A stretch of DNA of 14,165 nucleotides from MGBC114844 sp910585855. GTDB taxonomy: Bacteria; Bacillota; Clostridia; Lachnospirales; Lachnospiraceae. A model generated the notes under the pieces. That model did no database searches. It was not told the DNA's origin and saw only the letters and a program-made list of their open reading frames with translations. Shown piece after piece: positions 1 through 7,180 of the stretch (position 1 is its first letter; each line of letters starts with the position of its first letter). The DNA is taken from positions 1 to 14,165 of the forward strand of contig CBFFYP010000098.1 in assembly GCA_965646165.1 (NCBI GenBank). Direction: 5' to 3'. The position numbers and the translations under genes are program-made.

Positions 1-269
1 GGGCTTCTGTGGAACTACCTAGAATTTTTTGCATATCCTGCTTCTATGCAGGGTATGCAAAAAAAGGGGCGTGTTTAGCCCAGATGATAGGGAAGAAACT
101 GTCTTATGGTTGGCAAAATCTTTCCTTACATCCGTTTCGTTTCGGTTGAAGTGAGGGCGAATTGCGCCCCGGTTCGTCCGGTTGGATGAACCGAAATCAG
201 AAGTCCTAGACTTTCTTACCGTTTGGAGCGGAGCAGGCAAAGGACAGAAGCAAACCGCCTCTGGCGTCC
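1..269 (+). repeat. Structured ~324 bp repeat, copy 1 (5' end cut by window edge)
   Basis: This is the 3' part of a repeat found four times here. I call this direction orientation A. Compared with the complete copy at 3348-3671 it lacks about 60 bp of its left terminal arm. It contains hairpin HP1 (arms 31-41 and 48-58, flanked by T6 and A7), a GGGC/GCCC hairpin near 66-82, a GGGCG/CGCCC hairpin near 154-169 and a CGGTTC/GAACCG pair near 170-193. It ends in the terminal arm CCGCCTCTGGC followed by GTCC. No plausible protein is encoded. It lies directly upstream of ispG, so it may be in the ispG 5' region. Confidence 0.85.
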
Positions 270-300
270 GGTGAAAATAAGTTCTTTCCGGAGGTATCCC

Positions 301-339
301 ATGTCCAAAAGCCTAATTAAAGTAAATAAAGAGGAATAA
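301..339 (+). CDS. Possible 12-codon leader ORF upstream of ispG
   Basis: ATG at 301 opens MSKSLIKVNKEE and stops at 337-339, 18 bp before the ispG start. A GGAGG lies at 290-294 with suitable spacing. It could be a leader peptide, the remnant of a gene end displaced by the repeat, or chance. I do not recognise the peptide. Confidence 0.2.
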   Translation: MSKSLIKVNKEE

Positions 340-357
340 GAAGAAAGGAGCATAATT

Positions 358-1410
358 GTGCGTCAGAATACAAGAGTAGTAAAAATTGGAGATAGAGTGA
401 TTGGTGGAGGAAATCCGGTATTGATTCAGTCCATGACTAATACAAAAACGGAGGATATAAAGGAAACGGTGGCACAGATTCATCGTTTAGAAGCAGTGGG
501 ATGTGATATTGTGCGCTGTACTGTTCCGACATGGGAGGCAGCACAGGCAATAGAAGAGATTCAAAAACAGATTCGGATTCCTTTGGTGGCAGATATACAT
601 TTTGACTATAAGATGGCGGTTGCGGCGATCGAGCATGGAGCGGATAAAATTCGGATTAATCCGGGCAATATTGGTGGATTAGATAAAGTAAAAATTGTGG
701 TGGATGCAGCAAAGGAAAGGGGGATTCCCATTCGAATTGGTGTAAACAGCGGTTCATTGGAAAGGCATCTTTTAGAAAAATATCATGGTGTTACAGCAGA
801 GGGAATTGTAGAAAGTGCATTGGATAAAGTACACATGATAGAAGATCTTGGCTATACTAATTTGGTGGTTAGTATTAAATCGTCGGATGTTTTGATGTGT
901 GTAAAGGCACATCAGTTAATAGAAAAACAGATTGATTATCCGCTTCATGTGGGGATTACAGAATCAGGTACGGTATACTCTGGTAATATCAAGTCGGCTG
1001 TAGGGTTGGGATTGATTTTGGGACAGGGAATCGGAGATACGATTCGGGTTTCTCTAACGGGTGATCCGGTGGAAGAGATTAAATCGGCAAAACTGATTCT
1101 TCGTACATTGGGGCTTCGAAAAGGAGGAATTGAGGTAGTATCCTGTCCGACCTGCGGCAGAACAAGGATTGATTTGATTGGGTTGGCAAATCAGGTGGAA
1201 ACAATGGTGGAAGAGTTTGATCTGGATATTAAGGTTGCTGTAATGGGATGTGCAGTAAACGGACCGGGAGAGGCGAAGGAAGCGGATCTGGGGATTGCCG
1301 GAGGGAATGGAGAGGGACTTTTGATAAAAAAGGGAGAAATTATTCGAAAAGTTCCAGAGGAAGAATTGCTTTTGGTACTTCGGGAGGAATTGGAGAATTG
1401 GAAATGTTAG
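358..1410 (+). CDS. ispG: 4-hydroxy-3-methylbut-2-en-1-yl diphosphate synthase (IspG/GcpE)
   Basis: IspG converts MEcPP to HMBPP in the cytosolic methylerythritol phosphate route to isoprenoids, using a [4Fe-4S] cluster and flavodoxin/ferredoxin electrons. The 350 aa length fits the short bacterial form: an N-terminal TIM barrel (roughly residues 1-245) and a C-terminal reductase domain. The cluster ligands are visible: Cys263 and Cys266 in CPTCGR, Cys298 in GCAVNGPGEA, and Glu305 in the same motif. The N-terminal IQSMTNTKTED stretch is typical of the family. The start is GTG at 358, with AGAAAGGAG at 342-350 seven bases upstream. In many clostridia ispG follows dxr and rseP; here a repeat copy lies upstream instead, so that arrangement cannot be seen. 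The next gene starts 87 bp downstream and seems to have its own promoter. Confidence 0.97.
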   Translation: MRQNTRVVKIGDRVIGGGNPVLIQSMTNTKTEDIKETVAQIHRLEAVGCDIVRCTVPTWEAAQAIEEIQKQIRIPLVADIHFDYKMAVAAIEHGADKIRINPGNIGGLDKVKIVVDAAKERGIPIRIGVNSGSLERHLLEKYHGVTAEGIVESALDKVHMIEDLGYTNLVVSIKSSDVLMCVKAHQLIEKQIDYPLHVGITESGTVYSGNIKSAVGLGLILGQGIGDTIRVSLTGDPVEEIKSAKLILRTLGLRKGGIEVVSCPTCGRTRIDLIGLANQVETMVEEFDLDIKVAVMGCAVNGPGEAKEADLGIAGGNGEGLLIKKGEIIRKVPEEELLLVLREELENWKC

Positions 1411-1456
1411 GGCTAGGAAATGCATGGGATCGGTGTTATCTGTTTTAAGACTTTGG

Positions 1457-1464
1457 CATATAAT
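1457..1464 (+). promoter_or_regulatory. Possible promoter -10 of the spore gene (sigma-E-like or sigma-A)
   Basis: CATATAAT matches seven of eight positions of the B. subtilis sigma-E -10 pattern CATACAAT and also contains a perfect TATAAT (1459-1464). The -35 region at the sigma-A distance (TTATCT, 1436-1441) is poor, which slightly favours a sporulation sigma factor. The gene product looks sporulation-related, so this fits, but the call rests on one short motif. Confidence 0.3.
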
Positions 1465-1497
1465 GATAGTAAATTATTTTTGAGGGTTTTATTTTTT

Positions 1498-2424
1498 ATG
1501 CGGCCTACTTTAAAAGCATTACAGGAAGGAAGTTCTAGAGGAAATCTTCAGGTAGTTACAACAGCCATGAATCGTCCGGTTGCCGGAGCAACGGTTACGA
1601 TTTCTTATACAGGAGAGCCGGATAGCATTATTGAACGGCTGACAACAAATGATTCGGGACGGACGGAAATGATTTCTCTTCCGACACCGCCGATTGAATT
1701 AAGTTTAAATCCCGGGATTGAGCAGCCTTATTCGGAATATACGGTACAGGTACTTGCCGAAGGCTATGAGCCGTTTGATGTATCAGGTACAGAGATTTTA
1801 CAGGATACAACTTCTGTACAGCCGGTTCGTTTAAATCCGGTGACAGCACAAAATGGGGGGCAGAATATTGTAATTCCGGCACATACTTTGTATGGAGATT
1901 ATCCGCCTAAGATTGCAGAGGCAGAGATTAAACCAGTGGGAGAACCCGGAGAGATTGTGTTAAGTCGAGTTGTAGTGCCAGAAACAGTGGTGGTTCACAA
2001 TGGAGTGCCTACAGATTCTACGGCGCAGAATTATTATGTGCCATATAGGGATTATATAAAAAATGTGGCTTCTTCTGAGATTTATGCAACTTGGCCTCGG
2101 GCTACGATTGTGGCAAATGTGCTTGCGATTATGTCTTTTACTATGAATCGGGTTTATACGGAGTGGTATCGGAATAAGATGTTTGATTTTACCATAACAT
2201 CTTCAACGGCGTTTGATCATAAGTGGATTCCAGAGCGGAATATTTTTGATAGTATTTCAGAGGTAGTGGATGAAATTTTTGATCAGTATTTGTCACGACC
2301 AGATGTAAAGCAGCCTATTCTGACACAGTATTGTGACGGACAGCGCAGTAAGTGCCCGGAATGGATGACCTTATTTCAAAAACCTATAGAGGATAGGACA
2401 ACAGATTTTGGGTTTCTGAGTTGA
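1498..2424 (+). pseudogene. SpoIID-like peptidoglycan-binding spore protein, N-terminal fragment (split gene)
   Basis: This is the first 291 codons (to 2370) of a gene whose remainder lies at 8805-9185. ATG 1498 is preferred over the open frame from 1420 because GAGGG lies at 1482-1486 and MRPTLKALQEG begins the recognisable protein. Residues ~15-110 look like a beta-sandwich of the carboxypeptidase-regulatory type (NLQVVTTAMNRPVAGATVTI, then EGYEPFDVSG). Residues ~165-290 resemble the SpoIID amidase/lytic family: DYIKNVASSEIY, a helical segment, then TQYCDGQ. After Thr291 the frame runs into the inserted element and adds 17 foreign residues before TGA at 2422-2424. SpoIID-type proteins act on peptidoglycan during engulfment or cortex remodelling; a role in spore wall metabolism is inferred. 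As it stands the product lacks the QWG...YYYG region and the peptidoglycan-binding domain. Confidence 0.85.
2345..2390 (+). other. attL of the skin-like element
   Basis: This is the left host/element junction. The TGACC core (2366-2370) is repeated at 8800-8804. To its left is spore-gene sequence; to its right is the element arm CCTTATTTCAAAAACCTAT (2369-2387), which is the imperfect inverse of the right arm. Joining the host halves gives GAA TGG ATG ACC CAG TGG GGC in frame (EWMTQWG). The central TG (2366-2367) is the symmetry centre of the reconstructed attP and the likely crossover dinucleotide. Confidence 0.8.
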
Positions 2425-3208
2425 TATTATTTTTGATATTCTTGTTTTGGGAAGGTAGGGAATGATGGGAGAAAGAGTTTTGACAGCGGCTGTTTATATT
2501 CGGGTATCTACTGAAAAGCAGGAAGAATTATCGCCTGATGCGCAGAAACGTTTGATTTTGGAGTATGCAGAGAAGAATCATATTATAATTCCTGAAATGG
2601 GGATATTTTTAGAGGAGGGTGGGGTTTCTGGGAAGAAAGCGGAGAAGCGTCCAGTATTTCAGCAGATGATTGCGCTGGCGAAATCAGCGGAGCACCCATT
2701 TGATTTGATTTTGGTTTGGAAATTTTCTCGGTTTGCCAGAAATCAGGAGGAATCGATTGTTTATAAGTCTATGTTAAAACGGGATCGAGTATCAGTAGTT
2801 AGTGTGTCAGAGCCTTTGATCGATGGACCGTTTGGAACATTGGTGGAACGAATGATTGAATGGATGGATGAATATTATTCGATCCGATTGTCTGGAGAGG
2901 TATTTCGTGGGATGAGTGAAAATGCTATGCGGGGGAATTTTCAGGCTTCACCGCCTTTTGGATATAGAATTCCTTATCATAGAGCCGTTCCTGTAATTGT
3001 AGAGGAAGAGGCAGCAGTTGTTCGAATGATATTTCAAAAATATGTGCAGGAGGAGATGCCGATTGCGGATATTGCATCTTATTTAAATCAGTTGGGATTT
3101 CGGACGGCTAGGGGAAAGCGGTTTGAAAAGCGGTCGATTGCTTATATTCTGCAGAATGATGGAGTAATAATAAGCATAATAATAAATTATGAGTTTTTGT
3201 CGTATAGG

Positions 3209-3253
3209 GGACACCGAAATCCAAAGGAAGGTTTGGGTTCAGCGTCCTTTTTT
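3209..3253 (+). repeat. REP-like palindrome with T-run
   Basis: GGACACCGAAATCC (3209-3222) is the imperfect inverse of GGTTCAGCGTCC (3236-3247), followed by T6. It resembles the palindromes at 6933-6980 and 9258-9313 and could act as a terminator. It lies 51 bp inside the left end of the inner insertion. Confidence 0.5.
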
Positions 3254-3302
3254 CGATTCGGCGTTCTTTTTCCAATAAAAATAAACAGAGATAATTTTAA
3301 TT
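3252..3302 (+). repeat. Partial repeat end, direct copy of 4087-4139
   Basis: This stretch of about 50 bp (TTCGATTCGGCG, then a shared CCAATAAAAATAAA and AGAG) closely matches 4087-4139, the right end and flank of repeat copy 3. The two direct copies bracket repeat copies 2 and 3, suggesting a duplication or recombination event there. Confidence 0.55.
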
Positions 3303-3343
3303 AGGTTTTTGTAGATAGGATGCTGCAAGGGGGTGCTTTCACC

Positions 3344-3671
3344 GGACGCCAGAGGCGGTTTGCTCCTTTCCTTTGATTGCTCCGCTCCGAACGCTAAGAA
3401 AGTCTATGGCTTCTGTATTCAGGCACATCCAACCGTCCGAACCGGGGCGCAATTCGCCCTCACCACAGCCAAAACAAAACTAGTGTAAGGAACAATTTTA
3501 TCAGCCATAAAACATTTTCTTCTCTATTCTCCGGGCTAAACACGCCCCTTTTTTTGCATACCCTGCATGGAAGCAGGATATGCAAAAAATTCTAGGTATT
3601 TCCACAGAAGCCAGACTTTCTAACCGTTCTCCGAAGTCGCAGACAAAGGAAAGGAGCAAACCGCCTCTGGC
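3344..3671 (-). repeat. Structured ~324 bp repeat, copy 2 (complete, orientation B)
   Basis: This is a full copy, inverse to copy 1. The outer 28 bp are a perfect inverted repeat (3348-3375 with 3644-3671, starting GCCAGAGGCGGTTTGCTCC). Pairing resumes at 3392-3415 with 3604-3626, giving an imperfect terminal stem of about 68 bp. HP1 is at 3556-3566/3573-3583. No protein is recognisable. It occupies, with copy 3, the long gene-free stretch 3305-4259. Confidence 0.88.
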
Positions 3672-3773
3672 TGTTGGTTGGATCACGGCAGAAATTTTAA
3701 AAAATTCTTATGAAGTATAAAAGTTTGGATTAGTTTGGATGAGATTTTTTTTTGCTTCGGGGTCAAGAAACAG

Positions 3774-4096
3774 CCAGATTCGAAAACTATGGTCCGCCTG
3801 CAGTGACTTTGGAGAAAAGTTAGAAGTTCTTGACTTCTGCTCAAAAACCTAAGATTTTTTTCACATACTGCTTCCATGCAGTGTGTGAAAAAAAAGGAGC
3901 GTGTTTAGCCCGGATAATAGAGAAGCGGATGTTTTGTGGTTGATAAAATCTTTCCTTACACTCGTTTTGTTTTGGTTGTGGTGAGGGCGAATTGCGCTCC
4001 GGTCTGTCCGGTTGGAGGAATGGAAAGGCAGAAGTCTAGAACTTCTTACTTTTTGGAAAATTGGAACAGCAGGCGGACCATAGTTTTCGAATCTGG
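3774..4096 (+). repeat. Structured ~323 bp repeat, copy 3 (divergent, orientation A)
   Basis: This full copy opposes copy 2. Its outer 28 bp are a perfect inverted repeat (3774-3801 with 4069-4096, starting CCAGATTCGAAAACTATGG), but that sequence is unlike the stem of copy 2. A second inner pairing joins 3821-3840 to 4028-4048. HP1 (3862-3871/3878-3887) has changed on both arms relative to the other copies and is still paired. The interior (GTGTTTAGCCCGG, GAGGGCGAATTGCGC) is shared with copies 1, 2 and 4. Confidence 0.88.
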
Positions 4097-4137
4097 CGTC
4101 CTCCTTCCAATAAAAATAAATAGAGGTAAATTTTTAG

Positions 4138-4166
4138 TTGAAAAAAGGAAAAAAATAAAGTAAAAT
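4138..4166 (+). promoter_or_regulatory. Sigma-A promoter for the aminotransferase gene
   Basis: TTGAAA (4138-4143), a 17 bp spacer and TAAAAT (4161-4166) each match the consensus at five of six positions. It lies about 94 bp upstream of the aminotransferase ATG and directly after repeat copy 3, so the gene seems to have its own promoter inside the insertion. The A-rich context makes chance matches easier. Confidence 0.5.
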
Positions 4167-4259
4167 AACTGATGTTACAGATGTTGCTGATATCATGGAC
4201 TTGTTAGGAAATATATATTGAGGGAAAAATAAAAATATGTGGAAAGGAAAGATAGTAAA

Positions 4260-5552
4260 ATGAAAGCATATGTGGATATGAGTCAGGAGGAGCTTTTGGC
4301 ATTAAAGGCAGGTTTAGAAGAGGAGTTTAAGACAGAAGAGGCAAAGGGACTTTCTTTCAATATGGCAAGAGGAAAGCCCGGAGCGTCACAGTTAGCGATT
4401 TCTATGCCAATGTTGGATGTAATAAACGGACAATCGGATATGAATACTTTGTTGGGAAATGATACCAGAAATTATGGAGATTGGGATGGAATAGGAGAAT
4501 GTCGGCAGCTTTTGGCAGATATGATGGAAGTAAAAAAACCGAATGTGATTGTATGTGGAAATTCCAGTCTGAATATTATGTATGATACGGTTATGCGTTC
4601 TATGGTAATGGGAGTAAACGGTTCAACGCCTTGGTGCAAATTGGATAAAGTAAAGTTTTTATGTCCCGTTCCGGGATATGACAGACATTTTAGGATTACG
4701 GAATTATTTGGAATTGAGATGATTAATATTCCGCTTAGAGAAGACGGACCAGATATGGATTTAGTAGAACAGTATGTAAATCAGGATGATGCGGTAAAAG
4801 GAATTTGGTGTGTGCCGAAATATTCCAATCCGACAGGTATTACATATTCGGATGAGGTGGTCAGACGGTTTGCAAATTTAAAACCAAAAGCAGAAGATTT
4901 TCGTATTTTTTGGGATAATGCTTATTGTATTCATCATTTATTTGAGGATATTCAGGATAAAATTCCAAATATTTTAGAAGAGTGTGAAAAGGCAGGAAAT
5001 CCAAATATGGTTTATGTTTTTGCTTCTACTTCAAAGGTAAGTTTTCCGGGTTCTGGAGTATCAGCAATCGCAACTTCTCTTGAAAATATGGAATATATTA
5101 AAAAATTTATGACTACGCAGATTATCGGGCATGATAAGATTAATCAACTGCGGCATGTAAGATTTTTTAAAAATATAGATGGTTTAAATGCACATATGAA
5201 AAAACATGCTGCTCTTCTTCGTCCAAAGTTTGAAGCGGTATTAAATATTTTAGAGTCGGAGCTTACCGGACTTGGGATTGGAAGTTGGACAAAGCCAAGA
5301 GGAGGATATTTTATTTCTTTTGATGCAATGCCGGGTTGTGCAAAAGAGATTGTTGCAAAGTGCAAAGACTTGGGATTGGTTTTGACTGGTGCAGGTGCTA
5401 CGTATCCTTATGGAAAAGATCCAAAAGATTCTAATATTCGAATTGCTCCGTCTTTCCCGACACCGGAAGAAATGGTTATGGCAACTAAAATATTTGTTCT
5501 TTGTGTAAAACTTGTTTCAATAGAAAAACTGTTAAATAAAAAGAAAGATTAG
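4260..5552 (+). CDS. PLP-dependent aminotransferase (aspartate/alanine aminotransferase-like, PF12897 type)
   Basis: This fold-type-I aminotransferase of 430 aa would transfer an amino group between an amino acid and a 2-oxo acid in the cytosol. The N-terminal FNMARGKPG and the NYGDWDGIGECRQLLADMM region resemble the PF12897 group, whose members include aspartate aminotransferases. Visible PLP-site elements are YSNPTG, DNAYCIHHL (aspartate for the pyridine nitrogen) and STSKVSFPGSG, with Lys259 as the likely Schiff-base lysine. The arginine in NIRIAPSFP is the expected substrate-carboxylate contact. ATG 4260 is chosen because GGAAAGGAAAG lies at 4241-4251; a GTG at 4239 would add seven residues. 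The gene looks intact. Substrate is not resolved from sequence. A hairpin at 5590-5617 separates it from the convergent cupin gene. Confidence 0.88.
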   Translation: MKAYVDMSQEELLALKAGLEEEFKTEEAKGLSFNMARGKPGASQLAISMPMLDVINGQSDMNTLLGNDTRNYGDWDGIGECRQLLADMMEVKKPNVIVCGNSSLNIMYDTVMRSMVMGVNGSTPWCKLDKVKFLCPVPGYDRHFRITELFGIEMINIPLREDGPDMDLVEQYVNQDDAVKGIWCVPKYSNPTGITYSDEVVRRFANLKPKAEDFRIFWDNAYCIHHLFEDIQDKIPNILEECEKAGNPNMVYVFASTSKVSFPGSGVSAIATSLENMEYIKKFMTTQIIGHDKINQLRHVRFFKNIDGLNAHMKKHAALLRPKFEAVLNILESELTGLGIGSWTKPRGGYFISFDAMPGCAKEIVAKCKDLGLVLTGAGATYPYGKDPKDSNIRIAPSFPTPEEMVMATKIFVLCVKLVSIEKLLNKKKD

Positions 5553-5589
5553 AGATATGGTATTGTTTTTTCAGCGAATGTGAGAATCT

Positions 5590-5617
5590 GGTTGGATGCT
5601 CTTTGGAGCGTCCAACC
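5590..5617. terminator. Hairpin between convergent genes (bidirectional terminator candidate)
   Basis: GGTTGGATGCTC (5590-5601), loop TTTG and GAGCGTCCAACC (5606-5617) form a 12 bp stem with a single wobble pair. It sits between the stops of the aminotransferase (+) and cupin (-) genes. No long T-run follows on either strand, so it is an imperfect intrinsic terminator. Confidence 0.55.
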
Positions 5618-5623
5618 GCACAG

Positions 5624-5947
5624 TTAGAAAGAAACCGTAAGCTGCATTTTAAATTTTTCTTCTCCATATACAGCGTGTGGAATATCTTTTGGCATAATTA
5701 AGGTATCGTTTTCTTTTAAAAGAAATATATGATCTCCAACGGTAAACCGACCTGTTCCTTCTAAAACCGTTACCATTGCATCTCCGCCGGAAGCATGAGT
5801 AGAAATTTCTTCTCCTTTGTCAAAAGAAAATAATGTCATGCTGACTTTTTCATTCTGTACAAGTGTTTTGCTGACTACCTGCCCGGATTGGTAGGAAATT
5901 TGATCTTTTAATTGCAGAGGAGTATGTTTTTCAATATTTTTATACAT
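5624..5947 (-). CDS. Small cupin-domain protein
   Basis: This is a single-domain cupin of 107 aa, in the usual range for bacterial mono-cupins. The first cupin motif is recognisable as GEEISTHASGGDAMVTVLEG with one histidine and a glutamate. The second is NDTLIMPKDIPHAVY with the conserved histidine. The usual HxH pair is reduced to one histidine (HAS), so metal binding is uncertain. Many such proteins bind a metal or small ligand or act as small isomerases or sensors; I cannot name a substrate. AAAGGAAT lies upstream of the ATG at 5947. The start is 2 bp beyond the stop of the Cys-rich gene, so the two form an operon and probably work together. Confidence 0.85.
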   Translation of the reverse strand: MYKNIEKHTPLQLKDQISYQSGQVVSKTLVQNEKVSMTLFSFDKGEEISTHASGGDAMVTVLEGTGRFTVGDHIFLLKENDTLIMPKDIPHAVYGEEKFKMQLTVSF

Positions 5948-5949
5948 TT

Positions 5950-6438
5950 TTAAATTCCTTTCTGGTTAAAAAATTTTTTATTTTGGTTTTTCACTTCTTC
6001 TAGAAGTTCAAAAAAAACGTCTTTCTCTCTGTCAGAGCGAAGGAAAGAAAGGGCTTTATAAAGAAAAGAAATTTCTGATTCTAATTTAGAAGAGGGATTT
6101 TGTCTGTTGTAGATAGAAAAAGCAAGTGTTTGAAGTTCCGATAGAATCTGGCGTTTGGCATTGCGGATATCATCTTCTGCTTGATCAATTTGGGTCATAT
6201 CATAGTCGGAAGTATTGCCGCATGGAGAGGTGCATGCTGCACAGTTTGGGGACAGCGTATTTTTTTCTGCACGGATTTCATCGATGATTTCCTGAGTTAA
6301 AGGTTTATCCAAATTTGGATAAATAAGTGGAAATGCCAGTGCTTTTATAACTAGAGAATCGGTATACTCTGTTTTTGGGTTGGTTTCACAGACATCGACT
6401 AGTCCGATTAACACGCTGATAATGCTATTTTCGTTCAA
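5950..6438 (-). CDS. Uncharacterised Cys-rich protein (C-x2-C-x3-C), TTG start
   Basis: This 162 aa soluble protein is of no family I can name. A central cluster NCAACTSPCGNTSDYDM puts Cys66, Cys69 and Cys73 together, with another cysteine at 17. Such spacing could hold an iron-sulfur cluster or zinc, but this is inference. The rest looks largely helical and charged, with no signal peptide or membrane span. The start codon is TTG (6436-6438 read on the minus strand), supported by AAGGAGG at 6446-6452 with a 7-base spacer. It is the first gene of a two-gene operon with the cupin gene. It diverges from the tautomerase gene, sharing a short intergenic region of about 118 bp. Confidence 0.75.
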   Translation of the reverse strand: MNENSIISVLIGLVDVCETNPKTEYTDSLVIKALAFPLIYPNLDKPLTQEIIDEIRAEKNTLSPNCAACTSPCGNTSDYDMTQIDQAEDDIRNAKRQILSELQTLAFSIYNRQNPSSKLESEISFLYKALSFLRSDREKDVFFELLEEVKNQNKKFFNQKGI

Positions 6439-6556
6439 AGAAAAACCTCCTTAATAAATTTTGTGGTTCTATAGAAGTATAGCAGGGAATGGATGGGATG
6501 GCAAGTGGGAAGTGAGAAGAAAAAATAAAATAATTAAGAAAAAGGAGGGCAAAAAA

Positions 6557-6898
6557 ATGCCATTTATTGATTCAAAAATTACAGGAGTTGTTTTAGAAGA
6601 AAAGAAAGAAGTAATTAAAACACGATTTGGTCAGGCAATTTCTCTTTTGCATAAGCCGGAAAGTTATCTTATGGTGGGATTTTCCGATCAGTATGATTTA
6701 TTTCTGGCAGGAAAAAAATTGGAGAAAGGTGCTTATGTATCAGTAAGTCTATATGGAAATGCTCGATCAGAAGACTGTGAAAATATGACACAGGAAATTA
6801 CACATATTTTAAATGAAGAATTAGAAATTCCAGAGAGAAATATTTATATCACTTATCATGGTATTGAAAATTGGGGAATAAGCGGTCATCTGTTATAA
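6557..6898 (+). CDS. MIF/tautomerase superfamily protein
   Basis: This 113 aa protein matches the macrophage migration inhibitory factor (MIF) type of the tautomerase superfamily, trimeric enzymes that use an N-terminal proline as catalytic base. The MPFIDSK start exposes Pro after Met removal, and LLHKPESYLMVGFSD and the C-terminal NIYITYHGIENWGISG fit the bacterial MIF-like pattern. Phenylpyruvate-type keto-enol tautomerisation is the known family activity; the natural substrate here is unknown. ATG 6557 is chosen because AAAGGAGGG lies at 6541-6549; the frame is open further upstream, to 6461, but the proline would then not be N-terminal. It is monocistronic, with a REP-like hairpin downstream. 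Confidence 0.85.
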   Translation: MPFIDSKITGVVLEEKKEVIKTRFGQAISLLHKPESYLMVGFSDQYDLFLAGKKLEKGAYVSVSLYGNARSEDCENMTQEITHILNEELEIPERNIYITYHGIENWGISGHLL

Positions 6899-6932
6899 TA
6901 GAATTTTTTTGATAGGGTTTTTGGGGGAGGAT

Positions 6933-6980
6933 GCCGAAAGCCAAAGGGAGTGCTGTTCCGAGCCCGTTTGCGCTTTCGGC
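6933..6980. repeat. REP-like palindrome between convergent genes (terminator candidate)
   Basis: GCCGAAAGCCAAA (6933-6945) pairs with TTTGCGCTTTCGGC (6967-6980) with one bulge. It lies between the tautomerase stop and the 3' end of the truncated VOC frame. It belongs to the same small palindrome family as 9258-9313 and may end transcription from both sides. Confidence 0.55.
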
Positions 6981-6988
6981 TGTGTACT

Positions 6989-7180
6989 TCAGAACGAAAA
7001 AATTATAATAAATAGTAAAATGTTTGTTGTAGTGTTAAGTGCTGATTTTTTGCAGACTTTTTTTCCACATTCTTTTTGATTATGGTATTTTTCTCCTGCT
7101 GCTGCATGGGAATAATGTGTAAAGAAATTTTTTGCCCGTTCTAAATCGTTTACATATATTGCGATATGTTCAATCCTCAT
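6989..7180 (-). pseudogene. Truncated VOC (glyoxalase-like) gene
   Basis: The first ~35 residues (MRIEHIAIYVNDLERAKNFF, then HYSHAAAGEKYHNQK) match the N-terminal strand-helix of vicinal oxygen chelate proteins, which normally exceed 110 residues. After that the frame gives unrelated residues (lysine-rich, then ILLFIIIF) and stops at 63 aa. The homologous part spans about 7070-7180; 6989-7070 is non-homologous sequence. Its ATG overlaps the acetyltransferase stop by 4 bp (ATGA), so it was the second gene of that operon before losing its 3' end. The product is unlikely to work. Confidence 0.65.

Larger units (their letters stand above)
2462..3304 (+). pseudogene. Large serine recombinase, N-terminal fragment (split gene)
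   Basis: Residues 1-232 (to 3157) are the catalytic resolvase domain plus the start of the DNA-binding recombinase domain. The active site YIRVSTEKQ is present (Arg14, Ser16), followed by WKFSRFARNQEES with its conserved arginines. The recombinase domain shows ENAMRGNFQASPPFGYRIP and a helix around MIFQKY. The family motif expected after AYILQN is PVYKGYIRW, which occurs only at 8005 onwards; from 3158 the frame reads unrelated residues to TAG at 3302-3304. A second ATG at 2465 is an equally possible start; GGAAGGTAGGG at 2450-2460 would be the binding site, rather close to both. The family cuts DNA with a serine nucleophile and joins att sites without host repair. This fragment lacks the zinc ribbon and coiled coil needed for site binding and synapsis. 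Confidence 0.9.

Noticed and set aside
19..240. Similar peptides readable in repeat copies 1 and 4 (containing SDFGSSNR)
   Set aside because: The frame is not kept in copies 2 and 3, while the base-pairing is; it follows from repeat sequence similarity, not coding selection.
1054..1425. Long open frame antisense to ispG
   Set aside because: It lies wholly over the conserved C-terminal coding region of ispG, lacks a ribosome binding site and looks like no known protein.
3344..4096. CRISPR array or tandem repeat
   Set aside because: The copies are few, about 320 bp long, in opposite orientations and without spacer-like units.
3936..4163. 75-codon open frame over repeat copy 3
   Set aside because: It runs through the repeat interior, the terminal arm and the A-rich promoter region, with no family resemblance.
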